47,759 nt of DNA from JBBQXY01 sp051004815 (GTDB taxonomy: Bacteria; Chloroflexota; Ktedonobacteria; Ktedonobacterales; Ktedonobacteraceae). The stretch is taken from contig JBPCJY010000224.1 of NCBI GenBank assembly GCA_051004815.1, positions 1-47,759 of the forward strand. Reading direction: 5' to 3'. The position numbers were made by a program, and so were the translations under genes. How positions within the stretch are numbered: position 1 is the stretch's first letter; each line of letters starts with the position of its first letter. The notes under the pieces were generated by a model. It had not been told where the DNA came from and made no database searches. It saw nothing but the letters and a program-made list of their open reading frames with translations. Of this stretch, positions 8,476 through 16,080 are shown piece after piece.

Positions 8476-8516
8476 CACAGAAGACATGTCAGGGATACCT
8501 GCAAACCTATTAGACA

Positions 8517-8774
8517 TTAGACCATTACAGGTGTTGGTTCTTCCACGGCCCTGATGATGTTGGCACCTATGGTTGCATGGATTGTAGCGGGCGTTACTGT
8601 AGATGGGGGAACTTTTCCAATATACCCTGAGCGTAAACGCGAACCTTCACGCCAATAGGCGTACCAGTACGGCCCATGCCCTTGACCATCGCGACAAGTG
8701 CTGCATGATGTTTTGCCGCATTTACGATACTGAAATTGATAGGTGATATGTTGATCGTTTGGTAGCTGTAGCAT
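8517..8774 (-). CDS. Small CxxC protein with a GHGPYWY motif (DUF6788-like)
   Basis: 85 aa from the ATG at 8774; a TTG nine codons further upstream is possible. The sequence has the pattern YRKCGKTSCSTCRDG, then GHGPYWYAYWREG and RSGYIGK. I know this pattern from small bacterial proteins of the DUF6788 type, often found on plasmids and accessory DNA. Three Cys in CGKxxCxxC suggest a metal site. Molecular function is unknown. A GGAAGG ribosome site lies about 12 bases upstream of the chosen ATG. The upstream DNA is AT-rich and carries repeated TGTTCAT motifs that may regulate it. Confidence 0.75.
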   Translation of the reverse strand: MLQLPNDQHITYQFQYRKCGKTSCSTCRDGQGHGPYWYAYWREGSRLRSGYIGKVPPSTVTPATIHATIGANIIRAVEEPTPVMV

Positions 8775-8814
8775 AAAACCGTTTACCCTTCCACGAAACA
8801 ATGGAAACTATAAT

Positions 8815-8969
8815 TGTTCATGTCAATACTACAATCATCATATCATCATTGTATGAACATTTCCTGAATTTGTGCCATGCAAAGATGACGTAATGTTCAT
8901 CTTTGCAGTAAGTATACCATAGAAAAGTTCATTTTTGTATAACATCTTGTTCATGGTCTCATATTCATG
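8815..8969. promoter_or_regulatory. Array of TGTTCAT/ATGAACA motifs
   Basis: AT-rich DNA between the small CxxC gene and hpf contains TGTTCATG (8815), ATGAACAT (8853), ATGTTCAT (8893), GTTCAT (8927) and TGTTCATG (8948), plus ATTCATG near 8963. The first three are spaced about 38-40 bp apart, roughly four helical turns. This looks like a multi-site operator or iteron-like array; the protein that binds it is not identifiable. Confidence 0.45.
8879..8906. repeat. Perfect 10-bp inverted repeat
   Basis: GCAAAGATGA (8879-8888) and TCATCTTTGC (8897-8906) form a hairpin with an 8-base loop, overlapping one of the TGTTCAT motifs. There is no T-run, so a regulatory site is more likely than a terminator. 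Confidence 0.5.
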
Positions 8970-9052
8970 TGTCAACGTGTTTCAATGCAGAAGAGGCTTA
9001 GCTAGCCACAAAGGATTGTGATGCAAGTGAGAGCACCTGGCACTGGACGAAG

Positions 9053-9061
9053 TGGTATAAT
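9053..9061 (+). promoter_or_regulatory. Extended -10 promoter for hpf
   Basis: TGGTATAAT is a near-ideal extended -10 element about 100 bp upstream of the hpf ATG at 9159. No convincing -35 box is seen at the usual distance. Confidence 0.55.
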
Positions 9062-9158
9062 GAAAATGTACCCTGTGTACTACCCAATCTGCCCGCTAAG
9101 GATGCATCTGTTGTATATGTTTTGTGTGTTGTTGGATCGGTAAATGAGGAGTCGAACT

Positions 9159-9800
9159 ATGCAAATCATTATCAAAGGGAAGCAGATGGAAGTCACTCCC
9201 CGGTTACGCCAGTATATCGAACGGAAAGTTCAGCGTCTGGCCCGTCTTGTCGATGCGGAGGCGCGTGTCGAAGTGACGGTTGCGGAGGAGCAAACACGCA
9301 GCGCACGCGATCGCTATACCGTGCAGCTCGCGCTTGCCAGTGCCGCCCGCCCTGTGCGTAGTGAGGTCTGTGCGGTTAATGCAAACAAGGCTCTGGACCT
9401 CGTGCTGGATAAAATTGTTGCTCAGCTTGGACGGCAGAAAGACCGTCAAACCTCTACCCTACGGAAACATACGCCACCAATAAAGATTCTTTCGCTGTCG
9501 CGCAATGGTGCTCTTTCCCAGCTAGAGGATGAGACAGAAGAAGATGAGTTTCAAGCGGATGAGGTAGATGACCAATCCACCTCTGCCATTGCGGGTGTAC
9601 ATAACGAGGAGATATGGTCAAGGGTGGTTGAAATTCGCCGTGTTCCCACGAAGCCCATGGGCGATCAAGAGGTTATTGCTCAGATGGAAACGCTGGGTCT
9701 CACCTTTTTGCCCTTCTTTAACGAGGCTACGGATAAGGTCAATGTGATGTATCGTCTGGGTAAGGGCGGCTATGGACTGCTTGTCCCAGAATTAGATTAG
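9159..9800 (+). CDS. hpf: Ribosome hibernation promoting factor, long form
   Basis: 213 aa, the length of long-form HPF (about 180-220). The N-terminal ~100 residues form the S30AE/YfiA domain that binds the decoding centre of the 30S subunit (MQIIIKGKQMEVTPRLRQYIERKVQRL). An acidic linker follows at about residues 120-145. The C-terminal ~60 residues (VVEIRRVPTKPMGDQEVIAQMETLG...FFNEATDKVNVMYRLGKGGYGLL) match the dimerisation domain used to form 100S ribosomes. The ATG at 9159 is preferred over one at 9144 because GAGGAG lies eight bases upstream of it and the family starts MQI. Expression probably depends on the extended -10 at 9053. Confidence 0.93.
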   Translation: MQIIIKGKQMEVTPRLRQYIERKVQRLARLVDAEARVEVTVAEEQTRSARDRYTVQLALASAARPVRSEVCAVNANKALDLVLDKIVAQLGRQKDRQTSTLRKHTPPIKILSLSRNGALSQLEDETEEDEFQADEVDDQSTSAIAGVHNEEIWSRVVEIRRVPTKPMGDQEVIAQMETLGLTFLPFFNEATDKVNVMYRLGKGGYGLLVPELD

Positions 9801-9811
9801 CGGATTCGGGT

Positions 9812-9864
9812 AACAAAACCATCACACCGTACATGGTCAACATGCGCGGTGTGATGGTTTTGTT
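9812..9864. terminator. Bidirectional terminator hairpin
   Basis: AACAAAACCATCACACCG (9812-9829) and its exact reverse complement (9847-9864) form an 18-bp stem with A-rich and T-rich edges on either side. It lies between hpf and the convergent zinc-finger gene and can serve both. Confidence 0.85.
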
Positions 9865-9869
9865 GTGTG

Positions 9870-10505
9870 TTACATGGTAATTTCGAATTGCCAGGGACTG
9901 GGCGCGGGAACTTCAAACTGGCTGAGTGGGTCAGCGGCACGAACAATCAGTGTATGCGCTTCGGGTGATGGTAGAGGCCGGAAGCGTGCGCTGCCCTGGT
10001 AGACGGCACGGTTAGGGTCGCTGGCCAGTTCCGGTCGCGCCAGCAGCATGCCACCGCGATCCCCCATCCATTGTGCTCCCGTGTTATCTTTGACAAAGAA
10101 AATGATCCGTGGCACAAAGGCGAAGCCAGTAGTTAAGGGAGGCCGGATCCACAGATACTGGATTTCGAAATGGTTTGTGTAAATGAGCAACTGATGGAGC
10201 ATTAACACCATACCGTTTTGTTTTTGCTCTAGCTCCACAGTAATGGTGCGCTGTGGCAAAGTGGGTTCGGCTGTGGCCGCGTCACCTTGTGCGAATTCTT
10301 GTGGAGCGGCGATAACCACAGGTGGACGAGACGCTAGCTCCAGAGCTTTCGTCGAGAAGGGTGTGCTATCTTGTAGTATTTCACCACACAGCCGTAAACA
10401 ATCATCACAAATGTAGGCCGCGCCTGGGCCTGCGACCATACGACTGACCTCTGGGGGGCGACGACCGCAAAAAGAACAGCGAGCCAGTGATCTGTCAGAA
10501 CTCAT
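9870..10505 (-). CDS. ClpX-type C4 zinc-finger protein with an uncharacterised C-terminal domain
   Basis: 211 aa. Residues 8-45 match the ClpX N-terminal C4 zinc-binding domain: CSFCGRRPPEVSRMVAGPG then YICDDCLRLCGEIL, with ligands Cys10, Cys13, Cys33 and Cys36. In ClpX this domain dimerises and recruits substrates and adaptors. The AAA+ ATPase part is absent. Instead, residues ~80-211 form a beta-rich domain I do not recognise (RTITVELEQKQNGMVLMLHQLLIY...FVPRIIFFVKDNTGAQWMG). The ATG has AAGAGGT upstream. It lies 36 bp after gatD on the same strand and is probably the last gene of the murT operon. It may bind a Clp protease or a partner through the zinc domain; that is inference. Confidence 0.75.
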   Translation of the reverse strand: MSSDRSLARCSFCGRRPPEVSRMVAGPGAAYICDDCLRLCGEILQDSTPFSTKALELASRPPVVIAAPQEFAQGDAATAEPTLPQRTITVELEQKQNGMVLMLHQLLIYTNHFEIQYLWIRPPLTTGFAFVPRIIFFVKDNTGAQWMGDRGGMLLARPELASDPNRAVYQGSARFRPLPSPEAHTLIVRAADPLSQFEVPAPSPWQFEITM

Positions 10506-10541
10506 GTTTTATTACCTCTTGTGCAAACGTCTACGTACCTG

Positions 10542-11423
10542 CTAGACGCTATGTGTCTGTAAGGCGGCTACCGCCGCGTTATGTAATCCTATACGTTCCA
10601 ACAAAGAGGCGTGTGCCTCCCATTCCAATGTATCATCAAGAGGAGTTAACATTGCCAGCGGATCGGCTTCTGCCTCGGTTTCCTCGGACGGTGTTCCTTG
10701 GTTTGACGATTCCTCTTTCTCACTAGAACCCAATTCGAGCCAGTGCTTGTTCCCATACGTGCGTTGCAAGGCTAAACCAATCAAAAAGTCGGCAAAATGT
10801 GGGTTTTTGGGTAGGAGCGAACCATGCAAGTAGGTGCCAAAGGCGTTGCGGTAGATCGCACCCTCTGTCGCGTCTTCCGCGTTGTTGCCATTGCCTTTGA
10901 GCACTTTGCCCAGTGGCTGCGCGGTACCCAGGTACGTGCGGCCACCGTGATTCTCGAAACCAACCAGCGTTTGCCCTTGCCAGGTGATAGCCACATTGCC
11001 AATGCAGCGTGGCACGCGAGTACCTTTGTGGATAGTCCACGCGTCAAAGACGCCTAAACCGCGCATATCAGGCCCGACCGCCGGTCGATAGTAGTGCGCC
11101 AGCAACTGATAACCCCCGCAGACGGCCAATACGGGCATATCATCTTCAATGGCAGCCCAGAGGCCGATACCTTTGACATCAAATAAATCTTGCGCGACGG
11201 GAGCCTGTTCTTTGTCCTGGCCACCGCCGATAAAGAGCATATCGTATTCATCCGGTGCCAGGGCATCGCCGATACCCAGGCCCACGACACGGAGGTCAAT
11301 GCCGCGCCGCCGACAGCGTTCGCGCAGTACCACGATATTGCCACGGTCTCCATATAGATTCAGTTGATCGGGGTATAAATGTCCAAGTGTTAGCGTTGGG
11401 CGTGGAGTGCTTGTTTCTTCCAA
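10542..11423 (-). CDS. gatD: Lipid II isoglutaminyl synthase, glutaminase subunit GatD
   Basis: About 293 aa. GatD is a class I glutamine amidotransferase of the CobQ/CobB type. It hydrolyses glutamine and passes ammonia to MurT, which amidates D-glutamate of lipid II. The nucleophile is in AVCGGYQLL (Cys102), the catalytic His in FGTYLHGSLLPKNP (His200), and GHLYPDQLNLYGDRGN is the family's N-terminal motif. The C-terminal ~60 residues are an acidic extension. The start is probably TTG at 11423: GGGAGGA from the end of murT sits nine bases upstream, and the gap to the murT stop is five bases. A TTG six codons earlier, overlapping murT, is possible. Tight coupling with murT supports the assignment. 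Confidence 0.92.
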   Translation of the reverse strand: MEETSTPRPTLTLGHLYPDQLNLYGDRGNIVVLRERCRRRGIDLRVVGLGIGDALAPDEYDMLFIGGGQDKEQAPVAQDLFDVKGIGLWAAIEDDMPVLAVCGGYQLLAHYYRPAVGPDMRGLGVFDAWTIHKGTRVPRCIGNVAITWQGQTLVGFENHGGRTYLGTAQPLGKVLKGNGNNAEDATEGAIYRNAFGTYLHGSLLPKNPHFADFLIGLALQRTYGNKHWLELGSSEKEESSNQGTPSEETEAEADPLAMLTPLDDTLEWEAHASLLERIGLHNAAVAALQTHSV

Positions 11424-11428
11424 TTGTT

Positions 11429-13171
11429 TTATTCCTCCCAATAGTGAGGCGTCAGGCCACGCTGTTCTAGCTCATGGTGTATTTCTAACAAGCCTGTATA
11501 CGTAGGGACAACGAACAAAGTTTCACCAACAGGCGTCAGGCCAATAGCTACGTCCAGTGCCTCGGCTATCCCATAGCGGCGCGGTACGTCCTTAACCGGT
11601 GCTTGCTCGAGAGCCTCAGTGCCACTATGCTTACTATACCTATTCTTTGTTGTCCGTTGATTACGGTTACGCCCCAATGCCTCGCGTTTAGCTGCACGCA
11701 GCGGTGCTGGCATGACAACAGACATTTCATCCTGGTTTATACCCGCGTACTTCAAGCGTACCGCCAGATCAAGAGCGCGGCCGCCTGCTGCCACCAGTGT
11801 AGCGGTCTGCTGTGCCGCTCGTTCAAAATCAACATCCCAGATCCAGGAAATATCGCGGCCATCCGCGATGTTATCATTTAAGACGAATAAGACATGCCGT
11901 CGGGTACCTTCGCTAAAGAGTGTGCGTAGTACCTCGTTAAAGCCGGTGGGATTTTTCGCCAACAGCAAACGCAACGTGCGTCCCTCAACTTGTATACGTT
12001 CACCTCGTCCAAAAATAGGCTTGAATTGTTCGATGCCGGTCACTATGGGTCCCCAGCCGATTTGTAGTGCCTGAGCCACGGTTGCCGCGGCCAGGGCGTT
12101 GTAGACGTTATAAAGTCCCGGTAATGGTATGATAATCTCTTGTTGCGGAGCATCGGCTGTATGTGCCGTTGCGATGGACGTGCTCATTTGAACACGGAGC
12201 CGATCAAAATCATCAGATGCTACTTTGACTGCTCGCACATCTGGTTGGGGGCGTGCGAAGTCACAGTTTGTGCAGCGATAGTGTCCCATGTGACTATAAA
12301 AGTGTAGTTCGTAGATATACTCCCCACCGCATTTTGGGCAGGAACGCGCATCCATTACTTGGTGCCGTTCAGCCGCATCTGGTTGGGTCGATACTTCGAG
12401 TGAGGGATCATCAATGCCGAAATAGAGGATGCGCCCCTCGAAGAATGCGCCAAGATAGGCTATGGAAGGGTCATCCGCGTTGAGCACAAGTATCGTATCG
12501 CCTGGTAGTCCACGGATTGCCTTGTGCCACTGTGACGCAACGCTATCGACTTCGCCGTAGCGATCAAGTTGATCGCGGAAGAGGTTAGTGAAGACTACAA
12601 CACGAGGTGGAATAGCCTGCACTAATTGTGGCACCACCGCTTCATCAGCTTCTAAAATAGAGATAGCGCGACCAGCTCGACTCATATGGCCATTAGGCAG
12701 AGCACGCTTCACCAGTGAACTGGTAATGCCTCCCATGAGGTTAGAACCTTCTCTGTTGTGCCAGACTCGCAAACCCGCGTCACTCAGAATGGCCGCGATA
12801 AAACCACTGGTGGTCGTTTTGCCATTGGTGCCAGTGATGACGATGCTGCCATGCTCTATCTGTTTCGCGAGATGACTGACAATATTGGGATAGACACGCT
12901 GGGCAACGAGGCCCGCGATACTCGTGCCGCCGCCCAGGTGGAGTCGGCGGCTAAGTTCACCAGCTACTCTGCCGCTGACTATAGCCAGTCCTGCCTGTAG
13001 AGACGTGCGCTGGCGTGGTTCGGAACGTTGCTTCTGCACCCTGTTCGGACGTTGAGTAGCGTCTGGTCTGCGCCTGGTATCCTTCTTGTCTCTGCCAATA
13101 CGCATATTTTTCAAGCGGGAACCTGCTCCGCCTGTCTCTGCTCTCGAAGTGGATAACTTATCTTTTTGCAT
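11429..13171 (-). CDS. murT: Lipid II isoglutaminyl synthase, Mur ligase-like subunit MurT
   Basis: 580 aa. MurT is a Mur ligase-family ATPase that activates the D-Glu carboxylate of lipid II for amidation by GatD ammonia. The P-loop is VITGTNGKTTTSGF, near residue 115. A four-Cys zinc ribbon is inserted in the central domain (CPKCGGEY... YRCTNC, about residues 275-300), as in characterised MurT proteins. The C-terminal DUF1727 domain has NPTGFNEVL and the DGRDISWIWDVDFE motif carrying the catalytic Asp. The basic, Arg-rich N-terminal ~60 residues are an extra extension. The ATG at 13171 is preferred because GGAGGA lies six bases upstream; a TTG six codons earlier is a weaker alternative. It is the first gene of murT-gatD-zinc finger. 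Confidence 0.93.
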   Translation of the reverse strand: MQKDKLSTSRAETGGAGSRLKNMRIGRDKKDTRRRPDATQRPNRVQKQRSEPRQRTSLQAGLAIVSGRVAGELSRRLHLGGGTSIAGLVAQRVYPNIVSHLAKQIEHGSIVITGTNGKTTTSGFIAAILSDAGLRVWHNREGSNLMGGITSSLVKRALPNGHMSRAGRAISILEADEAVVPQLVQAIPPRVVVFTNLFRDQLDRYGEVDSVASQWHKAIRGLPGDTILVLNADDPSIAYLGAFFEGRILYFGIDDPSLEVSTQPDAAERHQVMDARSCPKCGGEYIYELHFYSHMGHYRCTNCDFARPQPDVRAVKVASDDFDRLRVQMSTSIATAHTADAPQQEIIIPLPGLYNVYNALAAATVAQALQIGWGPIVTGIEQFKPIFGRGERIQVEGRTLRLLLAKNPTGFNEVLRTLFSEGTRRHVLFVLNDNIADGRDISWIWDVDFERAAQQTATLVAAGGRALDLAVRLKYAGINQDEMSVVMPAPLRAAKREALGRNRNQRTTKNRYSKHSGTEALEQAPVKDVPRRYGIAEALDVAIGLTPVGETLFVVPTYTGLLEIHHELEQRGLTPHYWEE

Positions 13172-13282
13172 ACTGTTCCTCCAAACCAACGTAGTCTTAA
13201 TGCCGAATAAAACGATGCTGTCGCGGCAAATAGCACTTGCGTGAAAGTTAATGAAAGGTCCATCGCCTTATGCAGTGTTTGC

Positions 13283-13311
13283 AGCATAGCATGGCAGAGC
13301 AAGCAGGTCAA
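13283..13311 (-). promoter_or_regulatory. Promoter of the murT-gatD operon
   Basis: On the minus strand, TTGACC (13306-13311) and TATGCT (13283-13288) are separated by 17 bp, giving a leader of about 105 bases before murT. The rest of the 340-bp murT/topA divergent region holds nothing else that is clear. Confidence 0.5.
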
Positions 13312-13430
13312 GATGAGGACAGCCAAAAAGTTGTTGACAGCCTATGGTACTCTGATAGGGAATTTTTAGCAAAGTCTTGCGTTACAGAATGTATGGCAAT
13401 ATGGCAAGTACTTACCCACTTGTCAATGTG

Positions 13431-13439
13431 TGCTATTCT
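13431..13439 (+). promoter_or_regulatory. Extended -10 promoter candidate for topA
   Basis: TGCTATTCT matches an extended -10 element 73-81 bp upstream of the topA ATG. A TTACCC box lies 16 bp further upstream. TGGTACTCT at 13345-13353 is a second, weaker candidate. Confidence 0.35.
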
Positions 13440-13511
13440 ATGCGTGAGAAAGAATACTCCTGTATGGGTTCTTGGGTTGAGTGTGAATAAATGAAGATCA
13501 GGTAAAAGTGA

Positions 13512-15980
13512 ATGGCAAAGAAACTTGTAATAGTAGAGTCACCGGCAAAAGCAAAAACCATTGAAAAATTTTTGGGGCGGGACTTTGAAGTAAGAGCCTC
13601 CATGGGGCATATCATGGATTTACCCAAAAAAGGATTGGGCGTCAATACACGTAAAGATTTTGCGCCACAATACGAAATTATTGAGAAAAAAGATAGGCTG
13701 ATTGACGAATTAATGGCGGCCTCTAAACGAGCCGACGAAGTGTTCCTGGCCCCTGACCCTGATCGTGAAGGTGAATTCATTGCCTGGTCTCTGAAACGCT
13801 TGCTGAACTTGCAGAACCCTCATCGTGCTGTTTTTAACGAGATCACCAAGAGGGCTGTCCAGGATGCCATTAAAAAACCGCGTGAGATCAATGAAGACCT
13901 CTTCAATGCTCAACAGGCGCGGCGCGTGCTGGACCGACTTGTCGGCTATAAAATTAGCCCATTGCTCTGGCGGCGCATTCAATCTGGAACCAGTGCCGGA
14001 CGCGTGCAATCGGTCGCGCTGCGTCTCATATGTGATCGCGAGGCCGAAGTGAAGGCCTTTGTGCCGGAAGAATATTGGAGTATTACCGCAACCCTTAGCA
14101 AGCAAAAGCAGCAAGAACGCTTTGAAGCTAACCTGATTACGCGCCTCAAAGATATTATCGTTTTTAATAATGAAGAGAATGCGCCGGATGGCGAGGATGC
14201 GGCTTCCGCAGCGGCTGTAAACGGTGTGAAGTTGCCAAAGACCGAAAAAGGACGCATTAAAATTACCTCGAAAGAGGAGTCAGATGCCATTCTGGCCGAT
14301 TTACAGAGTGCCACCTATACCGTCTTGAAGGTGGAAGAGCGAGAGCAGCGCCGTCAGCCGTACTTGCCCTATACGACGAGTACATTGCAGCAGGATGCCT
14401 CTGTGCGCCTCTACTTAAAACCTAAGAAGACGATGAGCATCGCCCAGCAACTCTATGAAGGCATTGAACTGGGTGAGCGCGGCCATCAAGGTCTGATTAC
14501 CTACATGCGTACTGACTCGACGCGTATCTCGGAAGAGGCACAGGGCCGTGTCAAGAGCTATATTGAGCAGGAATATGGTAAGCCATATGTTGGCATGGGG
14601 CGTACAGGCAAAGCGAAAGCCACCACGCAGGATGCCCACGAAGCTATTCGTCCCACTGATGTCTCCTTGACGCCTCAAAGTGTCAAAGCGCACCTGACGC
14701 CCGATCAATTTAAATTGTATAACCTGATCTGGCGGCGTTTCGTGGCTAGCTTTATGACGCCTGCTGTGTTCGATACGGTGCGTGTCGATATCGCCGCGGC
14801 TCAATACGTCTTTCGCGCTACTGGTTCTAACCTGAAGTTCCCTGGTTTTTACGCTGTCTGGCCTCGTGAAGAAGATGAGAAACTTTTACCAAAACTGACG
14901 GCCCAGGAAGTCCTGGATTTGCAAGGTCTGAAACCCGAACAGCACTTCACGCAGCCACCGCCGCGTTTTACTGAGGCCAGCTTGATCAAAGAGTTGGAAG
15001 AGCAAGGCATTGGTCGCCCCAGTACCTATGTCCCCATCATCAGTACTATCCAGGATAGGGGGTATGTGGATCAGGAACAACGCCGCTTTATGCCCACCTG
15101 GCTGGGCGAGACGGTCAATGAAGTGATGAACAAACATTTTCCAGATATTGTGGATACCGGCTTCACAGCAGATATGGAACGCAAACTGGATGAAGTCGAA
15201 GAGGGACGTCTCCTGTGGACAGACTTCCTGCATGGCTTCTATGGCGATTTCAAGGTGAGCATGGAAAAAGCTGAAGCCGAGATGAACCGCGTGCAGAAGC
15301 CGGTTGAGGAGATGGATGAGTTATGTCCTGAATGCGGACGGAACCTTGTTATTCGCACCGGTCGCTTTGGCCGTTTTATCTCCTGTTCTGGATTCCCTGA
15401 GTGCCGCTATCGCCGCTCATTTATGAATAAGACGGGAGCATTGTGTCCTCAATGTAATGGTGATTTGGTGGAACGGAAGACGAAGCAGAAGAAACGCGTT
15501 TTCTATGGTTGTAGCAATTACCCGACCTGTAATTTCGCGCTCTGGGAGCGACCAGTGCCCGATCTTTGCCCCAGGTGTGGGGGCTTGATGATCGTGCCGC
15601 GTGTCGGGCAGGACCCGGTCTGTTATGCTGAATTTATAGCTACACCGCGTACCGAGGAAACTAAACCCCAGGCGGATGGTACTTCGACTCAGCGTACCAC
15701 TCGTAGAAAAACAGCGTCCGTGGAAGGTGAAAACCACTCGACCGCGCCAAAAACAACACGCAGGACTGCTACCCGTAAAAAGGTGGAAGACGGAGTATCC
15801 ACAGGAGAGCCAACCACAGCGGCCAAAAAGACCACCAGTAGAACGACTGCCAGGAAAACAACGACGGCTCGTGCCACGGCCAAAAAGACTACCGGCACAC
15901 GCGCTGCGGCGGCTAAGAAATCTAGTGTTGCCACAAACAAGCCCACAACGACTCGCAGCAGAACAGCAAAAGCGCAATGA
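13512..15980 (+). CDS. topA: DNA topoisomerase I
   Basis: 822 aa type IA topoisomerase that relaxes negatively supercoiled DNA. The Toprim domain opens the protein (LVIVESPAKAKTIEKFLG; acidic motif DPDREGEFIAW near residue 80). The catalytic Tyr is in GLITYMRTDSTRIS, near residue 333. Three C-terminal zinc ribbons follow: CPECGRNLVIRTGRFG, CPQCNGDLVERK and CPRCGGLMIVPR. The last ~100 residues are a Thr/Lys/Arg/Ala-rich tail of repeated KKTT, RTTA and ARKTT units, presumably disordered and DNA-binding. Such basic tails are common in TopA of high-GC and Chloroflexota bacteria. The ATG at 13512 is fixed by the conserved MAKKLVIVESPAKA start. Confidence 0.97.
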   Translation: MAKKLVIVESPAKAKTIEKFLGRDFEVRASMGHIMDLPKKGLGVNTRKDFAPQYEIIEKKDRLIDELMAASKRADEVFLAPDPDREGEFIAWSLKRLLNLQNPHRAVFNEITKRAVQDAIKKPREINEDLFNAQQARRVLDRLVGYKISPLLWRRIQSGTSAGRVQSVALRLICDREAEVKAFVPEEYWSITATLSKQKQQERFEANLITRLKDIIVFNNEENAPDGEDAASAAAVNGVKLPKTEKGRIKITSKEESDAILADLQSATYTVLKVEEREQRRQPYLPYTTSTLQQDASVRLYLKPKKTMSIAQQLYEGIELGERGHQGLITYMRTDSTRISEEAQGRVKSYIEQEYGKPYVGMGRTGKAKATTQDAHEAIRPTDVSLTPQSVKAHLTPDQFKLYNLIWRRFVASFMTPAVFDTVRVDIAAAQYVFRATGSNLKFPGFYAVWPREEDEKLLPKLTAQEVLDLQGLKPEQHFTQPPPRFTEASLIKELEEQGIGRPSTYVPIISTIQDRGYVDQEQRRFMPTWLGETVNEVMNKHFPDIVDTGFTADMERKLDEVEEGRLLWTDFLHGFYGDFKVSMEKAEAEMNRVQKPVEEMDELCPECGRNLVIRTGRFGRFISCSGFPECRYRRSFMNKTGALCPQCNGDLVERKTKQKKRVFYGCSNYPTCNFALWERPVPDLCPRCGGLMIVPRVGQDPVCYAEFIATPRTEETKPQADGTSTQRTTRRKTASVEGENHSTAPKTTRRTATRKKVEDGVSTGEPTTAAKKTTSRTTARKTTTARATAKKTTGTRAAAAKKSSVATNKPTTTRSRTAKAQ

Positions 15981-16013
15981 ACACCATTTTAAGAAAACAT
16001 TACCTGAGATAGG

Positions 16014-16022
16014 TGATATAAT
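16014..16022 (+). promoter_or_regulatory. Extended -10 promoter for icd
   Basis: TGATATAAT lies about 60 bp upstream of the icd ATG and 34 bp after the topA stop. This argues that icd has its own promoter. No strong -35 box is visible. Confidence 0.45.
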
Positions 16023-16080
16023 CGAAGAATAGTGAACTGATTTGATGCTTAATAATAAACTCTGCTGTTTGGAGGATTTC

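Noticed and set aside
9039..9061. Sigma-54 promoter (TGGCAC) upstream of hpf
   Set aside because: The required TTGC-type -12 element is not at the correct distance; the extended -10 fits better.
13190..13511. Small frames on both strands in the murT/topA gap
   Set aside because: No ribosome sites or recognisable sequence; the region is better explained by divergent promoters.
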